Assembly: GCF_000224145.3 (NCBI RefSeq)
Contig: NW_004190427.2
Span: 196,257-260,256, forward strand
Source of the DNA: Ciona intestinalis
Lineage: Eukaryota > Chordata > Ascidiacea > Phlebobranchia > Cionidae
Direction of reading: 5' to 3'
Length of the DNA: 64,000 bases
In this document: piece after piece, positions 1 to 11,400 of the stretch
Layout of the letters: the number at the start of each line of letters is the position of its first letter
How positions within the stretch are numbered: position 1 is the first letter of the stretch
Program-made: the position numbers and the translations under genes
Notes under the pieces: generated by a model
What the model saw: only the letters and a program-made list of their open reading frames with translations
What the model was told of the DNA's origin: nothing
Database searches by the model: none

Positions 1-58
1 CAGTTAAAGGGTTAAAAAACGTAGATGCCAAAATACATCACCAGTCTCAGTTCAAAAA

Positions 59-322
59 TTAAAAGAGCAAGCCATCCAAGGAACCCCAAACAATACACGA
101 TACACCTATGCTGTGACATTCTGTATTCAGCTTACCAGAGTGTCGATAGGACTCATTTTCATACAAATCATTGAACATTTTTGCTGATCCAAGGTCATAT
201 TGCACTTCAATTGAACCGCTCAATGCAAGAGTACAGAAAACCAGAGTGATCAAGCCTGCAACCTGTGATATTAGACCGGTTAGGCATAGCCTATTGACAT
301 TGAAAGGAAAACTGCAACTCAT
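59..322 (-). CDS. Putative multi-pass membrane protein exon (partial, unidentified)
   Basis: An 87-codon reading frame begins with ATG at 322, just after a polypyrimidine-AG that could be a 3' splice site in the 5' UTR. Residues about 12-36 form a strongly hydrophobic segment, followed by a polar loop with a possible N-glycosylation site (NES) and the start of a second hydrophobic stretch (residues about 70-87). A GTAAG donor-like sequence occurs near position 138, so the coding exon may stop there and continue beyond the window. The hydrophobic-loop-hydrophobic layout fits a small tetraspan-type protein, but I do not recognise the family. It may be a chance frame. Confidence 0.35.
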   Translation of the reverse strand: MSCSFPFNVNRLCLTGLISQVAGLITLVFCTLALSGSIEVQYDLGSAKMFNDLYENESYRHSGKLNTECHSIGVSCIVWGSLDGLLF

Positions 323-2192
323 TCTATTTACTGCAGTAAAAAAATTTCTTCATATTACTAAAAAACAAAAACACAATAACTCCTACACTTTATATATACA
401 TATGAAAATAAAGTGACTTTGTAGCCTATACAAAAAAACAACAAAATACATAAGTAAAATTATTTTATTCCAACATATGTAAGAAATGTAAACTGACATA
501 TTTATACAACTAGAGCCTCATAGCTTACCCCTGTCAGCACTGCAAGCATGAAAGTGCCAGTTTTGACATGACAGCAGAAACAACACGTAGAAGAAGGGGT
601 GTTGCGGGTCATGCTTCACAGTTTTAACTTTATAAACTTCAAAATAATATTTTTATCACTATTTTTGTTAATATCTATAAAGTTCAGAAAAAAAGGTAAA
701 TACTAGTATCCTATGTAAGTAATAATGCTATGTTAAAATTATTAATTTCAATTTGTTGTTTTACACAAAGAGAAACTGCAACAGCATGGAATTTAGAATT
801 AAAAATATGTCCCATCCTAAAAATCGGACAATTAAAAAATCACGGCTATACTTTCTACATTAAAAACGCTGATATTCTCTGTTTTTCCACTTACACCATA
901 AATGTATTGCTGACTTAATTCCACTATAGCATAAACAAGTTCAGTTTGTTAACTGTGCAACAAAAATACTTCAATACCGGCGCGAGTTTAATATATACAA
1001 GCTCTGAAAGATAACCAATGGCTTCATAAATCCTCCAAACAATCTCCATTTTATTATTCGAGGGTGTTCCTTTATAAAACCAACGCGTAAGGAACTATAC
1101 ACAACAGCTACCTAAGTGGCGAAATCTAATGAAGTGTTTCTTTCTCTTTTGCTTTTCAGTCATTGGTTACCGGTCACCTGACGTCGATCGATGATGTCAC
1201 TTTCCGAAAATATCCGAAGAGGTTTCATAAATAAAGATTTACTTAAAATACTTGAAAATCCAAAATGCTAATGTGATTTTTAAAGCAAGTATCAATGTAA
1301 AATAAATACAAAATTTATATTGTTATTATTATTAAGTATATAATGTTGTTATTATTAAACTCTATGGGACTGAACAACAGAAAATATGACTGATCACAAT
1401 ACTTAAACATCAAATATATCAATACAGATTTTATCTAGCCTTAACATGTATTGTACACTTTCTACAACAATCTGGTGTTAACTATTCATTCCCCTTATCC
1501 CGCGGAACTTTTACATATTCTTCATCAAGCCATTGAGAGAAACTAATTATCCACCAAAACAATTTTTTTATTTTATCTGTTCCCCAAAAGAGCATGTTAT
1601 TTTGTTCATTGCTACAGTAGCCTAAGAGTTATTCTGATGCTGAAATATGCTTATTTTGCATAGGGTTTTTCTATGCAAATTTGACAATGCACAAACACAT
1701 TTTTCACTACAAATTTTATTAATACAGTAGAATAGATAATTTAAAATGTGCATCTACTACGTGTACATAGCTAATGGTGCGACTATGAGTGAGGAAGATA
1801 TAATAAAGAAGATATAAGATATACAAAAGAAACAGGAAAATAGGAAAACAAAAACACTGCAATACAACGTACACCGGGCAGTGAAATGACACTTTTAACA
1901 GACATCCATATAACTGCAGTTACAAAAATACCTTTAAAAGGTTTTAAAACATTTTATGCGTTTTCTTTTGTGAAGCTAGCAGCTTGCAATGTGCATGTTA
2001 AAAACACAACAAAATCGAAATTATGTTAAGGACACATATACACAGTTAAAGATGCTGAATAAAGGAAGATATATGATATAACCACTCATTGAAATACTGT
2101 TAGTTTTACTTGATAATAGGCATATAACAAAGTAATAATAATAAAGATTTAAAATGGATGATATGAAGTGGTAAGAGTTTGGGCAAGTCTTC
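323..2192. other. Intergenic, AT-rich
   Basis: No gene is visible between the small membrane-protein exon and the end of the VWA/TSPN gene. A GC-richer patch at about 1160-1210 contains GACGTC and GATGTCAC motifs and could be a promoter for the minus-strand gene at 59-322. The rest is AT-rich without recognised repeats. A TTTATT at about 1715 (AATAAA on the minus strand) could serve as a distal polyadenylation signal for the VWA/TSPN gene. Confidence 0.4.
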
Positions 2193-2410
2193 TTATACGC
2201 TGCGATCTGAAATCAACATATATCAGTTACCAAAGTTTGATACCTGTAATTGGGCATGCAATTCTTTCGATACAATCACACAAAGAAAGATATTTCAAAT
2301 GTCTTTAATATCACCAAAATTAACCTAAAAAAAGGGAAAATAAATATAAACATTTACAAAGCCTTATATTTGCATGAAAATAAAAATGGGCCAAGCCCAC
2401 AGTTTTACCT

Positions 2411-5400
2411 TCATGCACCTGGTGCTGGAGTTGAAGCCGCCCTTCGAGATAGTTGAACCATTGCATCACCCCCACCTCTACCAATGGCTCCTGGGTTAAT
2501 ATCCAACAGCACCATCAAGTTGTTGATCTTGGCTGTACAGTGAGAACATGGTAAAAAAAACGTATATTTATTTTGTTGTTTTTTGAAAAATTTCAACTGA
2601 AAATTTTAAAGGTATATAAACTAGATGAGAGTAACAGCTATAAGAGTTAAAGAAACCGTTTTAACACTAGACTTTTAAAAGTCACACTATTGATTTTAGG
2701 CTATGATAAAAGTTAATGTTTTTTTGAATCTTAAAGAAATATAAACTTAATTCTTACCTTCTACAATTTGATTTGCAATCTTGGTGGCCAATCTAGTTAT
2801 TTCAGCTTCTTCAGCTGCTCTTACCTGGTAGATATTAAGTCAAAATTAAAAATTAATATAATGCCACAGTGTTTGTTTATTTAACTAAATAAGAATTTGA
2901 CTTCAATATTTTTTTAAATACTTATCGAAATCGTACACAAAACTGCCACATATGATGTGGAATGGTTTACAGATATTACTTACTTACTTGTAACTTACTT
3001 TATCCTCGCGTGGCCGGAAAACGACAGTCGTTATCACACGGGTTTAACACCTCGTGCCAGCTTACGAGTTACCATGTTTGTTACTTTGTGGGTGATTATT
3101 TTTTGGGGGGATTTTTTTTATTTTTTTATGTATGGCTGATAATTTGGACAACCCATNNNNNNNNNNNNNNNNNNNNNNNNNNNNNNNNNNNNNNNNNNNN
3201 NNNNNNCACGCTAATCACTACGCCGCGTCCCCGGACAAATATTAAGTATCGCTTTTTCTAGCTTGTTTTGCGTAAATGTTAAAACGCAGCTGAAATTCTA
3301 TGACTCAACAAAATATGTTCTTTAATTTCAGTTTTAATCACCTCTGCAGATTTTCTTTCAGGCAGACATCCACATGTGTCTCTGGTAGAGATCCTGTTGG
3401 CTTGCACACGAGAGCACTAAGACAAATATGCAACACAAGTTATACAACAGCAAAAAATAATGTTTTACCAAAAATTTTGCGCATAAAGTTTACAGATTTT
3501 ATTTTTCCTAATTTGTGCATTTTGAAAATATTCTACTAAGATAAGCTACATTCTACAACATTAAAAAAAATGCTGTGGTAAACAATTTTATACAAGCAAT
3601 CTTTATTAGCATATTACACCACTGAGCTTTAGTGCTTTATTTTAAAACTTTAGCTTTGAACAACGTTATAATAATATTGCTTTATTTTAAAACCCTTGCT
3701 TTTAAAAAAAAGACATTAAAAAGTAATTACCTTTAGTCCATCCATCTCACAGCACTCCTCTGCATCATTGTCTCCACATTTCAAAGTCAAATCTTGTACA
3801 TCGACAGTACTGGTTGTTTTACCTGAGCCAAGGATTGAGATTTTGGTGTCTTCTAAGTTAGGCATGGTTGAATTGAACCTCATGGCGGTTGGAGCTTGCT
3901 GGCAGTCAATCATTACAGTTATCTGTAATATAAGGTGGTTAACACAGTTGTTTTTAACCAGTCATGTGGGTTGTAGTATGATTTATGTATGGATGTCAAT
4001 TTGAACAGCCCATTAGTGACCATTGGGTTGGAGTAATTCCTGTTTTGCCTTGCCCAAAAACACATATTTTGTTTATTATTATTTAGGTTTCTATTAACAC
4101 AGGTTAAAATAACACTTAACCTTGTTTTGTTCAACCAGAAGTTCCAATTTGTGAAAGGATCTGTCAAATAAAGATGCGACGAGAGGACCACTCAATGCTA
4201 CGGTTTGTAGTCTGGTGCGTGAGGCAAATGAGTAGCGGGAGACAAATAATGATCGATTAATTCCCTGCGTGAAAAATAAAAATGTAGTGAAAAAAAATGG
4301 TTAGACTAGTTTTTGAGCCAAAATTATGAAACTTTATAAAATTTGTTTTAGGAATATAGTGGTTTGTTATATGATAGTTCAAATAAAATGTGTTTTTAAT
4401 AGTTTAAACATAAAAACTTTTACTTTTTACTATACTTACATTGAAAGAGAGTGAAAACATAATGTTGTGGGTTGAATCAGCAACGTGAAGTAAACTCCAG
4501 GTGTCTTTAATAGTTCGACCATGCATTCGGAAAATAGCTATTAGAGAAAACTCGAGTGGAAGACCATTTGGTAGTAATGACCTAAATAAAAATAAGACAA
4601 TGTCATGTTTAAACGCAAAGAGAAATTGCGCATTAAAGGCTGTATTCATATTAACATTGTATTCTTTGTCGGTCTTATATGATTAATGCCATACTTATGT
4701 TTCTTTGATTTTTGGAAATAAAAAAGTAGATTAAAAGAGATTTTAAAATGCACAAAATTTTTTTTTACTTATCTAACTAAAAAAATTAAACAATGCCAAA
4801 CAGGAATGAAAATAGAAGAAATAGATCTTACTGCATTGGTTTAGGTGGAACTTGTCCTTTTCGAATTCGAACAACTTGTGCTGTGGAGTGAGTTCCGTGT
4901 CGTCTTCTGCTTCTTCTGGATGAAGATGGAATTCGACTTAGACCCATACCGTCTAACACATCTACACCTGTGGATGATTGAAACTGAAACTCAATTTTTA
5001 TTCACCCCTTTTTTATTCACAAAATGAACACAAGACCATGTTATTGAAGCAATAAAGAGAAGGGAATTAACAGCAAAATAACAGGGTGGTAGAAACAAAC
5101 CATAACTGTTATTCACCCTTTTGAAAATGACCACAAGACCATATTATTGAAGTAATAAATAGAAGGGAATTAACAGCAACATACAGGATACAAGAAGCAT
5201 TACAAAAAGTACAGTGGAGTAAGATGAGACATCATTAGCACCTAATTCCCATATAAAAAGGATGTACACAGAGTAATAGTGGAGCATATACACAGTTTTA
5301 CACTACTTATATATATTGGCATGAACTTACCATTACTTTTCTTTCCATCTCTTCGCATACTGGGGCATGTAGAAGCACTACCAGTAACAATTACACCTGA

Positions 5401-8400
5401 GATTAACTTATGTTATTCAACCTATTTTAATATCAGAGGAATAAATCTTTAAAAAATTTGGCAAAATATAGTGAATTTAAAATGGTAATAAATGGGCGTA
5501 TCAATGTGACTGTACTTTGTCACACTTTAAAAGTGGTGATTGATAACTTTGAAACAAACTTTTATCTATTTTTTTATTTGCGATTAATAAAACGGGTTTA
5601 CAGTATAGCATTATACTTTTAAAAAAGGGGATTTAGTGGGACCATCAAGTTGTTAAATTCATTTTAATGGAAGTAAACAAAACAGTAACTTTTTATGTTT
5701 TTTTTACAACAAACTAACCTGGTGGAGTCCTTAATGTAGCAGCTACAGGGCCAAGGGAGGGAATGAATAGATTGCTGTCAGACCTTCGATTGTTTCGACG
5801 AATTTTGGGAGAGCGTAAACTGATTCTGTTATGACCTGTTACATAAATTTAAAAGAATACAGTAAATGTGTGTAACAGAATTTAGTTTATAGTTTCGAGG
5901 ACAAGATTTAATCTAGTTTCTAAAGATAGGGGTGGCCTTGTATTTGATAATGTATTTGTTCAGTTTTTTTTTTTGTAAACGTTTACTATTACTAAATTGA
6001 TTTTTTTTAGCAAAAAGTCCTGTAATGGTACAATTCAAAGGTCCTCACTCATACACAAAAGCAGAAGTTTAATACATGAGCTACTCTGAAAGACTATTCA
6101 AGCTTTATTATTAGCTATACAAGAAAACCATACCAAGTTGTACCAATATTAAGAACTGTCTGTAATATATTCTGGGAATCTGGCGCTGATTTATTGTTCA
6201 TAGAGTTGAGCGATTTTTGTGTAAAGAAATTCAGTAAGGATCTGGTGCTACGAAAAGGTAACAAATAGATTTAATTTCGTCTGTTAGGTTTTCGTAGTAC
6301 TAGACACTTACTGTATTTCTTTGCACCGAAAACATGCTGCAAAAACGTAACAAAACGATTCGAATTTTGTCTGTTAGGTTACGTAGTACCAGATCCTTAC
6401 TGTAAAAGACTGTTTGCTTGAAAAAATCAAATTTATACCGGAATACAAATTTACTTAATATTGTCATAACTTACCATCTGGTCTTGCAATTAAAGGAGCA
6501 GGAGCATTTGGTTGGTTGGACTGCTGCCCTGAAGAAAGTAAAGTCGACAAAGAATTTTGAACATTGGCGAGGCGAGTACGATCTCCAATGTTATTGCCAC
6601 CATTTCTGGTCGAACCAGTGTTGGTGTGTGAGATACCAGCATTGGTACGTTGGTTTTGGTTGTTACGAGATTGGTTGGGACCATTTTGGTTGCGATTGCT
6701 GTTTGAACCGGGGATACCAGATGGAATTCGACTGTTTCGGTTTCTATTGGTGCTCGAGTCAGGGGTTCTGGAAGGGTTTTGAGAATTTTGGTTTTCATTC
6801 CTGTTTGGTTTTGATTCAAAGCTGGGATCTCCGCAAATTAGACGGGAAAGTCTGCCTTGAAAGATTCGCGTGGAATTGAAGTTGTCTGCGGTTAAAGAAG
6901 TGTTTGATAAATAAAATGCAAAATAATCTCCTGGTTATTGAAAGAACTGTAATCAATTCCGAAAATCTGACCCTGCTCATATAGCCGATCGATCTCGATA
7001 ATGAAGATCGGGAAAGTTTACAAAAGCAAAAAGATAGGCAGTTTTGGTACAGCAACAGTTGTGAAAACATGCTAATCCGGCTAATGGATAAAACAGAAAA
7101 AGAAATATTGTTTAAGATAAAAGGCGTGACGGTTACACCATAAATATATAGTGTAAAGTATATTCAAAAAATTTATGTTCAGTTGCAAACTTGCAATAAT
7201 ACAGTAATACCTACTTGCATAGAATACATGGTCAGAGTCAGGGTTTGAAGCTAAGATTCCAAGTTCTGAAATATCAGACTGACCGACTCCAATTGCAAAT
7301 ATTCTCCAACCTTCAGAATGTAGATTACGCACAGCCTGCAATTTAAACAAAATATTTGCAGGCTTGGATACGAAATAACAGTAAAAGCAGATTCCAATAA
7401 AATACTAATCTTTTCTACATTGCTGTAAAGCAATGTCTATTTTTTCATTTTTTGTTCCGTGACTCTTCAAAAACAAAATTAGAAATAGCAGAAAAGGCAT
7501 GTGAACTGAATTGCTGTCATTAAATGTCTGTGCAAAATCTTTGCCAAAAACTTTTATATAAAATAGTTGAACGTAGTTGCCAAACCTGGGGTAGCTAGCT
7601 ACACTGAATTTAATTACACCTCTTTTGTCAATATTCTTTTTTATGTGGGTGAAGTCCTTTATAATGACAAACTATGGAACCTGAGATTTAGGTTAGGGAG
7701 ATTTTATCAGTAAAAATCTTACTGAACTATTTTACAGGGGATTTTATTAGTAAAGGAACTGAAATCTTTTACATAAAACCTGAGATTTAGGTTAATAGAT
7801 TTTTCACATGAATACACATATAATCTACCTATGCTTCTCTTGCATTTTCAAAAGTTTAGCCTTTATGGCTATAGGCCTATATATACAATACCTGTTTAAC
7901 TTCGTTTCGATCCTGGGGTTGTCCATCAGTTATAATAATCAACAGTTTAGTTGCGTGCAGGTTTTCCCTTGTTGTGGCTCTTGCATAGCTCTTTGAAACA
8001 TACCTAAATATGAATTACATGATGTATTGTAATTTGATAATTTAAGAAGTATTGTAACTGACTGTAGTAAGCAATTAATATTTGTAAGCACAATTTTAAA
8101 ACACAGTTGTATTCACATTGAAAACAGCGAGGCTTAAATTAATGGTTTGTTAAAATTTAAAAAGCTGCCTGCAACAATTTAATTAAAACCATTTACTTCG
8201 GAAGTTTTAGGAGTATGTAAAAAAACAAGCTAATATTGGTCAACTAAAGCTGGCCAGCTTTTACTAAAACACAGGAACTGAAATACTAGTGACATTAATA
8301 ACAAATGAAAACCATATATATATAGGACATTATTTTCTGATAAGGTCTTGCCAGATTGCAGACAAAACGCCGGAAATACACTACGTTTTTTAATTCAACT

Positions 8401-11400
8401 GAGCCGTTGGAAAATTATTTATGTTATGCCCGGTAGTACAAGTAATAGACAATTTTTTTGTCGGAAATTCACTACACTTTTTATACCAGTTTAGCTGTTG
8501 AAACATTATTGGCATAATGCCTGATAGCAGAAGTAACAAAAGAATTTTCGTCGTAAATACACCACCTTTTTATACCAGTTGAGCCATTAAAAGATTGTTA
8601 AAATTATGCCTAATGGCAGAAGTAACAGAATATAAATATAAAAATGGACATGCATTACACTCACCTCAAAGCTCTAGCAGTGTATGTGTCTCCAAGCTGC
8701 CATTCCACTTGTCCAAATGCTTCTTGTAAAGATTCCTTGTCATTATATTGGCCAATAGCTATGTTAGTCTTAGGTCTGGTGGAATATTGTATCATGCCAA
8801 CACGTACTGCATCAGGTCCTATTTGAAACCTGGAAAATTAAAAAAAAAGTATTTTTAAACATAATCTTAAAAAAACATCAAATTTTGACTTTTTGTTTAA
8901 TATATAGTCATTAAAGTCAGGACCATATTTGTACATTAAGAACAAATTGAAAATTACAGAATGGTAAAAAAGCTATGAATTATGTTGAGTTTATTGGTCG
9001 ACTCTGGGCTAACCAAGCACCTGACATGCATAGTTGGCCTTGGCTTACTCTGACAAAATAAAATGACAAAAATAGGTACCAATATAATTATAAATGATAT
9101 AGGCTACCCGATATACAAGAAAAAAATATTTTTTTTTAGAATTTTTTTCGATTTTAAATTCACACCAAGCTCACTTTTGTGTCATGTTCTGCATAAACGA
9201 TTTTATGATTCCCCAACTTTCATGGCCGACAGAGGTTGACCCGTCAACCAAAAACATGAGGTCAGTAGCAGTACGTGCGCAGTCTATAAAAATGTTAAAA
9301 ATGTTTATTTTTAAGAAATCATGTGAAAAATAGGTTGTATTTTTAGAAGCCTTTTATAGTATAAAACTGTAATGTTTGTAAGTTTTTTGTGTCATTTTAT
9401 TTATTTGGATTTTGTCACAGATTTATAACATTAAAATTTGTAACATTAAACATAGCCTGTATACCACAAATTTTGCTGCCATACAGCAAGACTTCATCAG
9501 GTACAATAATGTTTGTTATTAGCAGCCAGCTTCCACTATTTTTCTAGAAAAAGTAATATTTATCCCAACAAACACCTTTATTTAGTTTTTAAAAGTACAG
9601 TTTGGGCCTATTGGACTATTAGATATGGGCTGCAACAGAAAAGTGCATCTCATTTATTCTGTACTTCACAGTTAGACCTGTACAGCACCTTACAGTCACA
9701 TAATAAAAAAACACAAACCTGGAACCACTTTATTACAAACTCTACGCAGAAGACCACTTTGTATAGTTTGAATTGCATCAAAATTCCTCACATGGTAAAT
9801 ATTGGGCGATGTGATTGGTTCAGATGTTACCGCGTTCAGTTGCCCCATGTTGGGACGCCCAACACCTATAGCGTACACAGCAACCCCTACAATGAATAAT
9901 TTGTATTGACCTAGGAAATGAAATACAGTTATACTGTATGTGTTGGTGTATAGTAGGGTGGGAAGATGGGACACGTTTAGCACATATTATCCAAATATGC
10001 CGATTGTGTTCTAAACAATTCAGAACTGTTCATAAGAGTCATGAGGATTCAGTTTCATAATTCTTTGAATGTTTTTTGTTTGCACTACTAAATTGGACGA
10101 GAAAATAGAAAGAAAAGGTGCCTCATCTTTCCCCAACCGTGCAAAAAATCTCCTTAAGGACTAACTATAGAAAAAAGCTTAGCCGCAACAAATAACAATA
10201 AAAACACAACTGAATATTCCTACATACCATCCCTATGTAGTTTACTTGCAGCATCTAGAACACCATCTTGAGCATTTCCATCGGTAAGTACAATGAGCAC
10301 CTGGTATTGAGACATAATTAGATACAAGTGATATTTGTTTAAAACAAATGATATTTCTTCACCTTCAAAATAACATACATGGTAACTCGTAAAGCTGGTA
10401 CGAGGTGTATGAAACAGAATACCTATGTTATAACAACTGTCGTTTTCCGCCAACCCGTGACTTATAAAATCATATATTTCAATATAAATTAAAATTCAAT
10501 TTTTAGGTTAACATGTATGTTTATATTCTATGTAAAAGTTGACTAAATATATTTATAAACTTTTCCATTTAAAACTATATAAAAACGTTTCCCACCTTTG
10601 GAACACCATTTCTGGCGCCATGTCTCCCTGAAAATCCAACTGTTCGAACATATTCCAATGCTGATCCTGTGTTAGTGTTTCCTGCAGCAAACTCAATGCT
10701 TGATATGGCAGCCAGAAGATCTGCCTTGCTATCATAATCTCCAATATCGATTTCTGAGCGGACCCTTGAAGAATACTGAACCTGTAGAAAGATAAGTAAT
10801 GTGAAATAAAATTGCTCGACTGTGCCATAGCATGGAATTAAATTACTGTTATATAGTTCATAATAGTTTAATTCAGTGCATTACTGTTTTTTTCCATATT
10901 GGCCTTTTAAAACAACTGTTCAACAAAAACAAAAATTCAAACACCCATGCAAGCTCACCACGCCTATCTTGGTATTATATTCTCCGATCTCAAATTCCCT
11001 CACAAAGGAACCAATCCACTCCTTCGTGGTTTCAAACTCTCTAGGTCCGATAGAATTAGAGCCATCAATAAGGAAAATGAGGTCCATTTCTGTTTCCGCG
11101 CATTCTGTGTTGAAAAAAAGTTTTATTAAAAATAAAAATATATATACATGTGTGTATATATATATATATATATACATATATGTGTGTGTGTGTTAAAAAC
11201 AGTTTGTATTGAATTTCAGGCACCAGTGAAGAATTCTCCAGTATGCTACAAATTAGGCTGATGGAAAGTGCTAGAGGTTGGTAGTTAAGGGGATAGGCGA
11301 AATTGGTTGTAGGGATTACAGGCTGGTGGTTATGTTTAGCAGCATATAACAAAGGATTGTTTAGCCCCACCAAATTTTGTATAGGATACATATATGACAT

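Larger units (their letters stand above)
9719..11104 (-). other. VWA domain 5 exons
   Basis: Exons 11104-10959, 10781-10596, 10300-10228 and 9886-9719. MIDAS residues are DGSNS, GNTNTG and LTDGNAQD. Starts ECAETE and ends VCNKVVPG, both in phase 1, as in domain 4. The same four-exon partition as domain 4 indicates duplication of an exon block. Confidence 0.85.

Noticed and set aside
6418..6879. 153-codon plus-strand frame and 72-codon frame inside it
   Set aside because: They lie opposite the Asn-rich linker exon (6885-6475, minus). Trp/Cys-rich composition is the complement of Asn/Gln codons, and the minus-strand exon has splice phases that fit its neighbours.
2411..6885. Collagen triple helix in the VWA/TSPN gene
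   Set aside because: I looked for periodic Gly codons in exons and introns on the minus strand down to position 1 and saw none.
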